From an uncultured Spartobacteria bacterium (lineage in GTDB: Bacteria > Verrucomicrobiota > Verrucomicrobiia > Chthoniobacterales > JAATET01), in contig CALGTD010000068.1 in NCBI GenBank assembly GCA_937901895.1, forward strand, positions 3,130 to 67,129: a stretch of 64,000 nucleotides of DNA. The letters run 5' to 3'. Below are positions 9,217 through 18,979 of this stretch, piece after piece (the stretch's first letter is position 1; each line of letters begins with the position of its first letter). A program made the translations under genes and the position numbers. The notes below the pieces were generated by a model, which saw nothing but the letters and a program-made list of their open reading frames with translations, was not told the origin of the DNA and did not search any database.

Positions 9217-9748
9217 CGAATCTCCGCATCATCCTTGCGGGACTGCCCGCCACAAAGCATCCGTCCGGAACGTTTCGAATCACGGTGGCATTCGCACCCA
9301 CCGTGGAGCCGGATCCCACGATGACTCCGGGTCCGATGAACGCCCGCGCCGCCACCCACGATCGGTCGTTGATTCGAATCGGCCGCACTTCCAGTTCGAA
9401 ATCCGGCCGGTCGAATCGATGACTTCCCGTGCAAAGGAAGGCCTCCTGCGAAATGCACACGTGCGATCCGATGCGCACCTCCGCGAGTGAAAGAATCCGG
9501 ACACCCTCGCCGATCCAAACGTGATCGCCGGCAACAAATCGCCACGGCATTGAAATGTCCACCCCCTCGCGAATGACAAATCCCTCACCGATCGACGCAC
9601 CAAATGCCCGCAGCACCGCCGCCCGGAAGGCGGATGGCAGCGGAAGCGGGACTCGAAAGAGGAGCGCCTTCACAGCAAGCCACGCGGCTTCCTTCCATCG
9701 CGGAGCTCCGCGCTCGATGGGTCTCCGATACGTGGAAAGATCGATCAT
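9200..9748 (-). CDS. Hexapeptide-repeat acetyltransferase, colanic-acid WcaF-like
   Basis: A left-handed beta-helix O-acetyltransferase of 182 residues. The repeats run through GASIGEGFVIREGVDI, GDHVWIGEGVRIL and VGSGSTVGANATVIRNVP to the typical ending VAGSPARMM. The central CTGSHRFDRPDF segment matches the catalytic His loop of colanic-acid-type acetyltransferases. It probably O-acetylates a sugar of the exopolysaccharide using acetyl-CoA. It begins 1 nt after the preceding glycosyltransferase stop and overlaps the next gene, so it is tightly coupled within the run. Confidence 0.88.
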   Translation of the reverse strand: MIDLSTYRRPIERGAPRWKEAAWLAVKALLFRVPLPLPSAFRAAVLRAFGASIGEGFVIREGVDISMPWRFVAGDHVWIGEGVRILSLAEVRIGSHVCISQEAFLCTGSHRFDRPDFELEVRPIRINDRSWVAARAFIGPGVIVGSGSTVGANATVIRNVPDGCFVAGSPARMMRRFDGNIS

Positions 9749-9749
9749 C

Positions 9750-10517
9750 TCACCGGTCTGTTCCGCGAAGTCTTCGATCGAGCAACTCGATCGACAGCAT
9801 CATCTCCGCGCATGCCCGCTGCATCGCGTAATACCACCCCGGCCATCCCTCGAAAATGCATCCGCGCACAAGCAGGCAATACCCGAACATCAGACCCGGC
9901 GCGAACACGATGGCTCTACGAACGCGGTCGGGGAACGACAACGAGGTCGTCAATTCGAACTTATCCGCCTCTTCTCGAACATAACGCGCCTGTGAAGCGA
10001 ACCATCTCGCGAGCGGCTTGCGATCGTCGTGCGCAATCCTCGCATCCAGGCGCTCGACACGCCCGTCAATCTTCACCCGCTGGGTGTGTCCGTCGTCTTC
10101 ATAGAGTGCGCTCGCACGGCGGTATAGCACCGTCCGTGGCGGATATACGGTCCCGCGGAGTGCCCGACCAAACACGCAATAGGTGAAAGGCGTGGAATAT
10201 CCTGCCACGTCCGCATCGGAGAGAGCCTCCATCCGTTCACACCAATCGCCGGGCACAACGTAGTCCGCATCGAGCGACAGCACCCACTCCGTCCGGATTT
10301 GTGACAACCCGAAATTCGCCTGCCTCGCGAACGAGTCGAATCTCCGCTGCACGATCTCCACATTCGAAAACTCGCCACAGATGTCCCGCGTCGCATCGTC
10401 GCTGAAACTGTCGACCACCACCACGCGGCGGGCCCAACGCAGCGCGGAAAGGCAGCGCCGGATGTTCGCGGCCTCGTTCCACGCGAGAATCATGGGGGTG
10501 ACTGAATCGGGACTCAT
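9750..10517 (-). CDS. Glycosyltransferase family 2 (WaaE/KdtX-like)
   Basis: A 255-residue GT-A enzyme. The N-terminal MILAWNEAANIRRCL, VVVDSFSDDATRDIC and WVLSLDADYVVP (metal-binding DAD) segments match the LPS-core WaaE/KdtX-type glycosyltransferases. The later TVLYRR ... DGHTQRVKIDGRV part is also characteristic of that group. Its C-terminal hydrophobic region may associate with the membrane. The gene shares a 4-nt ATGA overlap with the exosortase gene upstream. The acceptor is unknown. Confidence 0.88.
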   Translation of the reverse strand: MSPDSVTPMILAWNEAANIRRCLSALRWARRVVVVDSFSDDATRDICGEFSNVEIVQRRFDSFARQANFGLSQIRTEWVLSLDADYVVPGDWCERMEALSDADVAGYSTPFTYCVFGRALRGTVYPPRTVLYRRASALYEDDGHTQRVKIDGRVERLDARIAHDDRKPLARWFASQARYVREEADKFELTTSLSFPDRVRRAIVFAPGLMFGYCLLVRGCIFEGWPGWYYAMQRACAEMMLSIELLDRRLRGTDR

Positions 10518-12055
10518 TCCTCGTGTGCTTCCGAATATCGAAAGATCTGTTCGGCGGCCCGCACCGCCTCGCTCACCGGGGGAACCGATCCCTCATAGGG
10601 CAGCATCACCGCCGCCACTTCGTAGGAGAAGTTCCGGCGTCCATTCGCGATCAGCCGCATGAGCACATTCTGCTGCACGCTCGCCCCGCTGTGCAGCGAA
10701 AACCGCATCGGCTCCCCGTCCAGCCACGCGGTCCATAGCAGGAGCACCCGGACGCCATCCTTTTCGTAGTGCAGCGCGGTCCACTCGACCGGCGAACCAT
10801 CAATCCGACTGCTCGCAACTTCGGCGGGACCAACCAATCTCCATCCCACCCCCGGCATGCACGCATCCGGTCGATGATAGAGCGCCTCGCTGTTGTTCTT
10901 CGAATCGTCCCAGATCAAATGGTATCCGGTGACCGGAACAAGTCCGTCCCGGCGCATGCGGAGATATCCACCCGAGGTGGGACGGAGCACCTTTTCCATC
11001 TGCTCGGGCAAAGGGACCGTCTCGGCCGTATCGGACACCGAAAGTCGGGGACTCCGATGGCCGCCGCCACTCGCAGACATCTCGTTCATCAGATACCAGC
11101 CCTGCCCTCCCGCCACTCCGAGTCCCACCAGTGCGACCATCCAAATCCAAGCGACCCCGGCGCTCCGCTGTGACGTCGGTCTCTCGCGCGACTCGGGAAT
11201 CACCAACTCCCTCTCCCAGGGTCCTTTCAACAACCGACCCGCAACCACGATTCCGCAGACGAGCAGCACCCACGCCATCCAGCCGGCCGGATCGTGCATC
11301 GCATTCAACGCCTCGTTTCCGCCGCGCGCTCCCGCCAGACTAAGCGCGAGCGTGCGCGCGAAGTTCGTGACCAGGGCGATCGCAAATCCAACGGGAATCA
11401 AAAAGAGCCGCCGCCACCAGCCAAGCATCATCCACTCCCCCATGGCGAATGCGATCATCAGCGCCGATTGAAGCGACCGCACACCACTGCACGCCTCGGC
11501 AATGCCAACGGTGCATGCGGGAAGCGCGATCACCGTTCCCTCGATGCGCGCGGGAATTCCCAATACCGGCAGCACCTCCCCGACAAGCGCAGCCACCGCC
11601 TGCGCAAGGGCGATCGTCACCGGCTGCTCGATCGCAGTGGGCCACGGCACCGCCGTCCCGACGAAGGCAACCGGAAAGATCGATGCTCGCAGATATCCGG
11701 TCCCTCCCCGCAGGAACGCCAACCCCAGCGTCGCGGCCGCCGTCGTGGCATACACCGCCCATGCGAACACCCGCCAATACAGCGGAGCCTGCCGTCCAAG
11801 TTCGATCGGCAGCACGGCCAGTGCGCAAACGGCTACAACGGCCCATGCGAAGACGGCATGCCCTCGCGGCTCCGACGTCGCAGCCGACAATCGCTTCCAA
11901 AGAAAATATACCGCCAGTGGCATGACCACCCACCCGTGAGCGTAGTCGGGGTCACGCGCCCACTCCGCCGCACACGTCCATCCGAACCATGCCCAAAACG
12001 TCGCTACTCCGACAATGAACCCCGTTCTCGAAAGCGCCGGACCGGATGATTTCAT
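10514..12055 (-). CDS. Exosortase fused to EpsI-type domain
   Basis: A membrane cysteine transpeptidase predicted to cut PEP-CTERM proteins and attach them at the cell surface. Residues about 10-275 form the multi-spanning exosortase core. The catalytic triad is visible as Cys189 in ACSGVRSL, Arg234 in NFARTLAL and His254 in MHDPAGW. Residues about 300-513 form an EpsI-like periplasmic domain with HRPDACMPGVGW at 394-405. Fusion of the two, as in XrtD-type proteins, gives the unusual 513-residue length. It sits inside the glycosyltransferase run with ATGA overlaps on both sides. A matching PEP-CTERM protein is encoded at 34483-36477. Confidence 0.93.
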   Translation of the reverse strand: MKSSGPALSRTGFIVGVATFWAWFGWTCAAEWARDPDYAHGWVVMPLAVYFLWKRLSAATSEPRGHAVFAWAVVAVCALAVLPIELGRQAPLYWRVFAWAVYATTAAATLGLAFLRGGTGYLRASIFPVAFVGTAVPWPTAIEQPVTIALAQAVAALVGEVLPVLGIPARIEGTVIALPACTVGIAEACSGVRSLQSALMIAFAMGEWMMLGWWRRLFLIPVGFAIALVTNFARTLALSLAGARGGNEALNAMHDPAGWMAWVLLVCGIVVAGRLLKGPWERELVIPESRERPTSQRSAGVAWIWMVALVGLGVAGGQGWYLMNEMSASGGGHRSPRLSVSDTAETVPLPEQMEKVLRPTSGGYLRMRRDGLVPVTGYHLIWDDSKNNSEALYHRPDACMPGVGWRLVGPAEVASSRIDGSPVEWTALHYEKDGVRVLLLWTAWLDGEPMRFSLHSGASVQQNVLMRLIANGRRNFSYEVAAVMLPYEGSVPPVSEAVRAAEQIFRYSEAHEE

Positions 12056-13233
12056 GGCCGCATCCTCGATTTCAGAATGCGCTCATATTGCGCGGCAATC
12101 CGCTCCGCGGAACGCCGCCAGGAATACTCCGCTCTCGCCAAAACCGCGGCCCGCTGCCCCCTGACAGCTCGCTCCTTCGGATCGTTCAGTGCCTCCTCAA
12201 GAGCAGCGGCGAGCGAACGCACATCGTTCCCCGCAACCCATCCGACATTTCCGCGAATGATGTCTGACGAGAGTGCCACTCCATCGCTCACGACTGGTGG
12301 AACACCTGCCGCCATCGCCTCAGCGACGGCAATGCCGAAATTCTCGGAATGACTCGGAAGCACGAACGCATCCGCCGCGGCGAACAATCCCCACTTCGCC
12401 TCCCCTTCGACAAAGCCTGGTGTTCGCACCCGGTCGCGCAGTCCCAGCTGATGGATGTGCTCACGCACCATGCGTTCATGTGCCTGATCGCCAGCCCCGG
12501 CCAGCACGAGAATCCATCGTTGCTCCCTCAAGGTCGCAAGCGCCTCCAGGAGCTCCTTGATCCGCTTCTTTGGATGCCATCGCGAAAGAAACAGAAAGAC
12601 ACACTCCGAGTCGTGCGCACCGAGTCCGGCTCGCGTGCGCTTCCGGACTTCCGTCGAAACTTCCGGAACGGCAACTCCCAACGGCGCGACGAATCCAAGA
12701 CCCGCCGGGACATGCAGCGACATTTCCATCTCGCGCGTGGATGTGAAATGCACCGCCGCCGCACCGCGCAAATTCGCACGGTCGCAGAGCGCGAGAAACA
12801 TCCGTTTCCGAAACGGACTCCGTGTAAGCGACCACTCCTCGAGAAGTCCAAGCGGCCTCAGAACGTAAGGCACACCGCGCCTTCGGGCCAGCATCATCGC
12901 CCGGCTCGATACATACGAAAACAGCGCGTGAACGTGGACAATGTCGAACTCCGGGAGCTGGGCATGCATCCACCGAGGGAACCCCGGAGACCACGCAAAC
13001 TCCCGCAGCGCGCGCACAGGCGGAGAAAACCGTGGCAGGAACCAGGTCCGCATTCCGGCATGATCGATCCAGCGTTCCAGCGGCACATCGAGCGTGTCGG
13101 GGCCATCGTCGTTGGTCGTCACCACCGAACACTCCACGCCGAGTTCCTGCAGCGCCCCCGTCATCGGACCAATCGCCGCGCTCGGACCACCCCGCCGCAG
13201 ACTCACCGAGGGAATGACGTGAAGGACCTTCAT
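12052..13233 (-). CDS. Glycosyltransferase family 4
   Basis: A 393-residue GT-B protein. The N-terminus MKVLHVIPSVSLRRGGPS is typical of WcaC/WbaZ-like enzymes. The donor-binding half carries FLSRWHPKKRIKELLEAL, LPSHSENFGIAVAEAMAAGVPPVVSD, the E-x7-E retaining-GT4 signature. It overlaps both neighbours by 4 nt. The sugar specificity is not predictable; membership in the exopolysaccharide assembly line is inferred from position. Confidence 0.88.
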   Translation of the reverse strand: MKVLHVIPSVSLRRGGPSAAIGPMTGALQELGVECSVVTTNDDGPDTLDVPLERWIDHAGMRTWFLPRFSPPVRALREFAWSPGFPRWMHAQLPEFDIVHVHALFSYVSSRAMMLARRRGVPYVLRPLGLLEEWSLTRSPFRKRMFLALCDRANLRGAAAVHFTSTREMEMSLHVPAGLGFVAPLGVAVPEVSTEVRKRTRAGLGAHDSECVFLFLSRWHPKKRIKELLEALATLREQRWILVLAGAGDQAHERMVREHIHQLGLRDRVRTPGFVEGEAKWGLFAAADAFVLPSHSENFGIAVAEAMAAGVPPVVSDGVALSSDIIRGNVGWVAGNDVRSLAAALEEALNDPKERAVRGQRAAVLARAEYSWRRSAERIAAQYERILKSRMRP

Positions 13234-14351
13234 TGCGTGACGACGGCCTGGATTTCTGCGTGAAGCCGGTCCCGGAACGCATCGCGCCCATAGATCGCGA
13301 GCACGCGCTCGCGAAGGAACGCTCCATTTCGTCGTTCGTCCCCAGTATCGTCGATTGCCATCACAACCGCGCGCGCTACCGCATCGACGGAATCCGGATC
13401 AACCAGCCAGCCCAGCTCTCCGCACCGAAGCGCATCCACAGATCCGTCGCGACCGCCCGCAATCACGGGCTTTCCCGTTGCAAGGGCTTCCAGAAACACG
13501 ATTCCGAAGCCCTCCTTCGAGCTGGGCATCACGAAGGCATCGCAAAGACGGTAGAGATCGGGCAATTCGTCCTCACTCACACGTCCGGCAAACCGCACCA
13601 CATCCTGGACTCCAATCTCCCGTGCGACCGCCTCCAGTCGCTGGCGGTCATTTCCGTCACCAGCGATGATATAAACGAGATCCGGCAGGGATTGGCGGAT
13701 CTCCGGCAAGGCCCGAAGCACGACTTCCACGCCCTTCGCACGCTCGCTGGCGTCAAGCCGCGCCACCGTGAGCAAGACCCGCCCACGGATTCCCACCCTC
13801 GAAGCGAGTTCTGGATTCCGAGGCCCCGGAGCAAACCGTGCTCCATCCACGCAATTCGGCAGCACGGACACAAATGGCATGCTGTTCTCCTCCCGCATCC
13901 GTCGCGCCGTGTATTCACTGACAGCCAGAACACGATTTGCCGCCCCGAGGGAACGACGAAGGAGAAATGACTGCCGCCCCCAAACCTCCACACCATGCGC
14001 GGCTGTCACGAATGGAACCCCAAGCAGCCGGCGGCATGCCCAACCGACCGGAGCAAACCTCGGAAATGTGCTCAGAATGAGATCGGGCCGGAACCTCCGC
14101 GCTTCACGCAAAGCCCGCAATGCGAAAGCGGCTCCACGCAACGGACGAGGCACCCCTTCGACCGTGGCACATCCGCTCATCCTCGCAGCAACGAATTCCC
14201 GATCCACGGCGCCATAGGACAATCCAAAGACGTTCTGCGGGCCGAAAAGTTCTCCCAGCGCCCACAACACTTCCCGCGTGTATTGCTGGATGCCACCAGG
14301 GCCCGTGCCGAACTCCGGAGCCCACAAAAAGATTCGCCTGCGCGGATTCAT
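13230..14351 (-). CDS. Glycosyltransferase family 4
   Basis: A 373-residue GT-B enzyme. It shows the GPGGIQQYTREV acceptor-side motif near the N-terminus, VLLTVARLDASERAKG opening the second Rossmann domain and MPSSKEGFGIVFLEALATGKPVIAG, the GT4 donor-site motif. It resembles mannosyl/glucosyl transferases of EPS loci. ATGA overlaps with both neighbouring genes put it in the same translational unit. Donor and linkage are unknown. Confidence 0.88.
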   Translation of the reverse strand: MNPRRRIFLWAPEFGTGPGGIQQYTREVLWALGELFGPQNVFGLSYGAVDREFVAARMSGCATVEGVPRPLRGAAFALRALREARRFRPDLILSTFPRFAPVGWACRRLLGVPFVTAAHGVEVWGRQSFLLRRSLGAANRVLAVSEYTARRMREENSMPFVSVLPNCVDGARFAPGPRNPELASRVGIRGRVLLTVARLDASERAKGVEVVLRALPEIRQSLPDLVYIIAGDGNDRQRLEAVAREIGVQDVVRFAGRVSEDELPDLYRLCDAFVMPSSKEGFGIVFLEALATGKPVIAGGRDGSVDALRCGELGWLVDPDSVDAVARAVVMAIDDTGDERRNGAFLRERVLAIYGRDAFRDRLHAEIQAVVTQ

Positions 14352-15517
14352 CCGGCACCCGTTCTTGCTCTGGAACCGGCCACCGCACGGGCGGCTTCCA
14401 GAATGCCCCGGGCGGCATTCTCCGCGGTGTAGGCGGCCACCCGTTTCCGTGCCCGGCTTCCCATGCGCTCAGCCTCCGCTGGATCACTCGCCATTCGTGA
14501 CATGCACGACGCCAGACCATCCACGTCGCGGCAGCGGAAGATCCATCCCGTTTCTCCGGGTTCGACAAGATCGCTGGCACAACCCACCTCATCGCTAACG
14601 ATCGCAGGCACGCCGAATCCCATCGCTTCGTTCACGACGAGTCCCCACGTCTCCCCGGAATCGGACGGAAGCACGAGACAATCGGCTGCGACATAAGCCC
14701 ACGGCATCGCACTCTGGTTCAAAAAGCCGGCGAACACGATCGCGTCCGAAAGCGATTCCGCTTCGCGACGCAATTCCGCTTCCTCCTGACCGCTTCCGAC
14801 GAAAAGCACCCGGATGCGCAGCTCCTTCAGCACCCGCGCCGCGGCGTGAAGCACGTCAAACGGCCGTTTCTTCGGCTCGAGCTTTCCCGCGAACAGGAAG
14901 CAGAAGTCGTCGTCGAAAATTCCAAACCGCTCCCTTGCACTCCGCCGGTCGGTGACTTGAACACCGTCGAATTGCCCTCCCGATGCATAGGGGGAAAAGC
15001 TGCGCGGGGTTTCTCTCGGACCGAATGCATCATAATAGGCGGCATTCGCTTTCCCGATCGGGAGAAACGCCGCGTATCGGCGCAACACCCAACGATGCCA
15101 CGCCTGCTTCACCATTCCGCGACGCGAGAATGGATTCGCCTCGCAACGCAGCAGACAGGGAATCCGCAGCCTACGCGCAGCCGCCAGTGCAGGTAACATG
15201 CAGGGATGATGCCATCCGGTGTGAAGAACAACGTCCGGTCTTTTTTCCCTCCAGGCTCGTCTGAGTTTGCTCCACGCAGACACCAGCCGGGCAACATCAC
15301 CGGAGGAGTTGAGGTCCTGCGCAAAAACATCGAACGGATACCCGTCCAGCACCGGCACATCCCATTGAAACTGCACCCCGAATCCCCGTCCCTGGCTGGC
15401 GGCATCCGGCATGTAACCAAAATGCACATGCAGGTCCACTCCGGGCTCGTTGACCAGCGCACGCAGAATCGGCGCCTGGTATTGGATCGGATGCGAGGCG
15501 ACGACAGCCAGCCTCAT
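14348..15517 (-). CDS. Glycosyltransferase family 4
   Basis: A 389-residue GT-B protein starting MRLAVVASHPIQYQAPI, a common opening for this EPS-linked GT4 subgroup. The second domain shows FLFAGKLEPKKRPFDVL and LPSDSGETWGLVVNEAMGFGVPAIVSD with the conserved Glu pair. An Ala/Arg-rich tail (about 375-389) adds no recognisable domain. It overlaps its two neighbours by 4 nt each. Confidence 0.87.
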   Translation of the reverse strand: MRLAVVASHPIQYQAPILRALVNEPGVDLHVHFGYMPDAASQGRGFGVQFQWDVPVLDGYPFDVFAQDLNSSGDVARLVSAWSKLRRAWREKRPDVVLHTGWHHPCMLPALAAARRLRIPCLLRCEANPFSRRGMVKQAWHRWVLRRYAAFLPIGKANAAYYDAFGPRETPRSFSPYASGGQFDGVQVTDRRSARERFGIFDDDFCFLFAGKLEPKKRPFDVLHAAARVLKELRIRVLFVGSGQEEAELRREAESLSDAIVFAGFLNQSAMPWAYVAADCLVLPSDSGETWGLVVNEAMGFGVPAIVSDEVGCASDLVEPGETGWIFRCRDVDGLASCMSRMASDPAEAERMGSRARKRVAAYTAENAARGILEAARAVAGSRARTGAG

Positions 15518-16932
15518 GTCATGCGGGCCCGCTGCAGCGGCAACCGGGGCGTCCGGACACGCATTGCGGACGCATTGGTCGAACGGGCAAGCAACGGCGC
15601 GTTCAGTAAAAAACTCACGACAAGGCCGAGGAGCAACAGAACGAAGACATCGCCAAAAATCTGATGTGCCGTCGTGAATACCAGCGCATTTGAAATGAGA
15701 AACGCCGCAAGGCCATAAGTGAGATCCGCGATCTCAGAATCCTCCCGCACAGTCTCGCAGGCGGACCAAAGAAATCGCAGAAACGCCATCCCGAGGGCCG
15801 CCAGCAGGAGCAACCCTGGAACGCCAAGCTCGGCCAGCACTTTTGCAAGACCCCCTTCCGCCGCAGCACCCACCACTTTCGCGCCTCCGCCGAAATGTTG
15901 GGCTCCCTGGCTGCCCGTTCCCGCTCCGCGTCCGAGAATACCATTGCGTTTAATCACCCAGCCAAACTGCGAAGTTGTCATCCGCTGCAATCGTTCGGCC
16001 GCGTCGCGCTGCGCTGTGATGCCACGCGCCGTGTAAAGGGGCATCACCTGCGAAAGTTCCCGTGTCGAGACGTAGTGAAAAAATCCCGCAGACAGCGTGC
16101 CGCAAATCACAAGAAACGCAGCCAGCCGGCCAAAGCCGGAGCGGAAATAAACGAGGAAGAATCCATACAGACTCAGGAACAGCACGATCTCCACCAGGAA
16201 CTTCCGGCGCCCGCTCAGCAGCAGTGCCAGGACAAAGATGGTAATCAAGACCGCCTGCCCCATCCCCACCCATCGGATCTCCCGCCGCGCCACCGTCAGA
16301 CAGACGACAAAGCAAATTCCGGCACCCGCGTGCCAGCCTGCTATCTCCGGGGAGCGAAAAAATCCCGCCCGCAGGGCCACCTCTCCGCCCGTTTCCGGAT
16401 AGAAAAAGAACCCCTCGCCGACGGAGCCAAGGGCCCTCCACGATACGCCCGCGACTTCGAGCAGCAGCGACAGGGAAAACCCGGCGCTGACGAGAATGTA
16501 GAACCGGAGAAACTTCTCCATTTCCCCCCGGCGCGCCGTGAAGCACCCCCCCAGCAGCAGCGCCGGTAATGGCGCGAGATAGGCAATCAACCCGATCCCC
16601 GGAAGAACGATGCTCTGCGTGTTCACAAACGCCATCACGGACTGGAACAGCACCCACGCGACAAAAAGAATGGCGGGAACCGCGAGAACAGGATTCCAGC
16701 GGTTGATTTCGCGGAACCCCAGTTTCTCTCCCTGGGCTATGGCGCCCACCATGCAGCACCCGAACAACGCACCGGCCAGGAGGGTGAACGCCACCGGCTC
16801 CCCAGGAAGAATTTTGCGAATCGGATCCTGGAGAAATCCGGCCAGCACCACGACGTAGATTCCGCGCCGCCAGTCGAGCATGCAAACCATCGCCGCGACG
16901 GCAACAAGAGCAAGAATGAGGATTTCCGTCAT
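15514..16932 (-). CDS. O-antigen polymerase/ligase-like multi-spanning membrane protein (Wzy-like)
   Basis: A 472-residue, very hydrophobic protein with about ten to twelve membrane segments and a large loop near residues 300-360. I start at the ATG at 16932 because it gives a classical first membrane helix (MTEILILALVAVAAMVC) and a 4-nt ATGA overlap with the gene upstream; the longer open frame before it reads as out-of-frame glycosyltransferase sequence. The topology fits a Wzy polymerase or WaaL-type ligase, families that lack strong sequence motifs. In this locus the likely role is joining repeat units in the periplasm. Confidence 0.75.
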   Translation of the reverse strand: MTEILILALVAVAAMVCMLDWRRGIYVVVLAGFLQDPIRKILPGEPVAFTLLAGALFGCCMVGAIAQGEKLGFREINRWNPVLAVPAILFVAWVLFQSVMAFVNTQSIVLPGIGLIAYLAPLPALLLGGCFTARRGEMEKFLRFYILVSAGFSLSLLLEVAGVSWRALGSVGEGFFFYPETGGEVALRAGFFRSPEIAGWHAGAGICFVVCLTVARREIRWVGMGQAVLITIFVLALLLSGRRKFLVEIVLFLSLYGFFLVYFRSGFGRLAAFLVICGTLSAGFFHYVSTRELSQVMPLYTARGITAQRDAAERLQRMTTSQFGWVIKRNGILGRGAGTGSQGAQHFGGGAKVVGAAAEGGLAKVLAELGVPGLLLLAALGMAFLRFLWSACETVREDSEIADLTYGLAAFLISNALVFTTAHQIFGDVFVLLLLGLVVSFLLNAPLLARSTNASAMRVRTPRLPLQRARMT

Positions 16933-17834
16933 GATCCGGCCGGGGAGGAGGACAGCAGCCTGCGGCCACTCAACCACAATCTTAGCGCCCACACCAGCCC
17001 GCGCAGTTCCGCCAGCAACGTCACCGGAATCCACCACGGTCGCCGCAGGTGATGTCGCGTCGCCGCTGCGCGCAGAAACCGTCGCAGAATGTCCGCGGGT
17101 GTGCCCGCGACCAATGCAAAGTAATAGGCGCCGACCGCGTGATCCGGACGCCACGTGGTAAGGTGCCCGCCATTTGAGCGCGTTCCCCCCGTGCCTGCTC
17201 GCAAATGTCGGATCGACGCCCGCGGTTCGAACAGCACGCGATGTCCCGCCGCGATCATTCGTCGCGCAAACTCGGTTTCGAAATGATAGGCGGCTCCGAC
17301 GAAGTTTTCGTCGAAACCGCCAACGGCAAGAGCGATCCTGCGTTTGACCGACATGTTCCCGGCGAGCGCCCAGTCGATCCACGCCTGTTCAGTGGCGTTG
17401 CCTCTGAATCCCTCCCCGGCGCGCAACGGTTCTGCATGCTGCCCGGGTTGCAAAACCTGACCGACAACGACTCCCGCCTCCGGACGCTCCGCGTGCGCTT
17501 CCTCGTGCCGTTTAAGCAACTCCCTGTTCGGAACGATGTCGTCATCGAGGAAAAGCACGATTTCTCCCCGCGCAGCGATGAGACCGGTGTTCATCGCCTC
17601 CGGGATCGAGGGTTGTTCCTTGCGGAGCAATCTCAGAGGGCCGGCATCCATCCATTCCTTGAGTGCAGCATCGGTCGCTGGTTCGTGACACGGGGTCTGG
17701 TCGACAACAATCAGCTCTCCCGGTCCAAGCTCGAGGATGTGCCGCAGTGAGTCCACGAGCACACGCTCGCGCCGGTAGGTAATCACCACCACCGACATCA
17801 CGATCGCCGGCTCTCCGTTTTCCTTCCCGTTCAT
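16929..17834 (-). CDS. Glycosyltransferase family 2
   Basis: A 301-residue GT-A enzyme starting at the ATG at 17834, which overlaps the previous stop by 4 nt. The fold is shown by MSVVVITYRRERV, ELIVVDQTP, RGEIVLFLDDDIVPN (metal-binding DDD) and the acceptor-side GGFDENFVGAAYHFETEFARR. The C-terminus (about 255-301) is basic and amphipathic. An internal ATG at 17798 (MSVVV) would give a shorter form. The transferred sugar is unknown. Confidence 0.87.
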   Translation of the reverse strand: MNGKENGEPAIVMSVVVITYRRERVLVDSLRHILELGPGELIVVDQTPCHEPATDAALKEWMDAGPLRLLRKEQPSIPEAMNTGLIAARGEIVLFLDDDIVPNRELLKRHEEAHAERPEAGVVVGQVLQPGQHAEPLRAGEGFRGNATEQAWIDWALAGNMSVKRRIALAVGGFDENFVGAAYHFETEFARRMIAAGHRVLFEPRASIRHLRAGTGGTRSNGGHLTTWRPDHAVGAYYFALVAGTPADILRRFLRAAATRHHLRRPWWIPVTLLAELRGLVWALRLWLSGRRLLSSSPAGS

Positions 17835-18979
17835 GGCCGGCAGATAATCCCTGCCATCTTCCTCTCGAGAAGCCCCTCGCAAAAGCGGGAAAACCTCCGG
17901 GCCGTCGCCTCCCAGGTCATTACCGCAGCGGTCCGTCTCGCTTCCCTGGAAATCGATCCACACAGATCCGGATGTTCCGTGAGATCGAGGATCGTCCTCG
18001 CGATGCCTTCTGCATCCCCACGATCGAACAGAAAGCCGTTCCTCCCGTGAACGATCTTCTCGCCGGGGCCGCTGATGTTCGTCGCAAGCACGCAACAACC
18101 CCGCGCCATCGCCTCGAGGAATGCCATGCAGTATCCCTCGTAATGCGAGGGTTGCAGAAAAAATCCGTGCGAATCGTAAAGTTCGAGAAGTTCCTGGCGG
18201 GGCATCCAGCCACGAAGCCGCACACGTTCGGCCGCCGGACCAAGCAACCTCCGCACATCGTCGTGCGCGGAATCCTGCGTGACCCACGTCAGATCCGTCA
18301 TTCGATCGCTCGCAGCCAGAGCTCGCATTACACCGGCAACCACCTCGGGGGCCTTGTGGGCTGAATACGACCCGGCAAACAAAACACGACGAAACCGTTC
18401 AGGGGCGAACTCCGGCGGCACGGATAGAAAATACGACGGAACCCCGGGTGACAATGCGAGCAACTGCTCAGGCTCCACGTCGCGGGACAGGGATGCCGCG
18501 TCATCGCGCGAGCAAACAACAATGCCGTCCGCATATCGGAGAGACCGCTGATTGTGTCTCGCGAGAAACATGCGCAAACCGACGGTCGCGGCACGCCGCC
18601 AGGCCGGGCGACGATCGAATCCATGCCTCTTCACTTCGGCCCACGCGCGGGGTTCCCACCCATGGCTGCGAATGATGAACACCCCCGGAAGCTTGAGTGC
18701 GCGATGCGTCTTCGCGGCCAGATACCCATGCGGCTGACTGATCTGCACAACGTCGTAAATTCCGTTCCGAAATCGCTCAAGCATCGCGTCCCGAAACAGA
18801 AACGGCAGTTCACAGAGTTGGTGAAGGTTGTTGTGACGAATGCGACGACGATGCTCACCAAGCCATATGTCGTCCACTTCGTGCCCGAGTTCGCGCAACG
18901 CCCTGATGGTGGCGAGATCGCAGCCCGACGCCCCCTCGTCGGGATTTGGACGGGTGTTCGCGAGAAACAAAAACTTCAT
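17831..18979 (-). CDS. Glycosyltransferase family 4
   Basis: A 382-residue GT-B enzyme. I use the ATG at 18979 (MKFLFLANTRPNPDEGASG) because it overlaps the upstream stop by 4 nt and matches the family N-terminus. The second domain has RVLFAGSYSAHKAPEVV and LQPSHYEGYCMAFLEAMARGCCVLATN, the donor-site GT4 motif, then NGFLFDRGD. It belongs to the coupled run; specificity is unknown. Confidence 0.87.
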   Translation of the reverse strand: MKFLFLANTRPNPDEGASGCDLATIRALRELGHEVDDIWLGEHRRRIRHNNLHQLCELPFLFRDAMLERFRNGIYDVVQISQPHGYLAAKTHRALKLPGVFIIRSHGWEPRAWAEVKRHGFDRRPAWRRAATVGLRMFLARHNQRSLRYADGIVVCSRDDAASLSRDVEPEQLLALSPGVPSYFLSVPPEFAPERFRRVLFAGSYSAHKAPEVVAGVMRALAASDRMTDLTWVTQDSAHDDVRRLLGPAAERVRLRGWMPRQELLELYDSHGFFLQPSHYEGYCMAFLEAMARGCCVLATNISGPGEKIVHGRNGFLFDRGDAEGIARTILDLTEHPDLCGSISREARRTAAVMTWEATARRFSRFCEGLLERKMAGIICRP

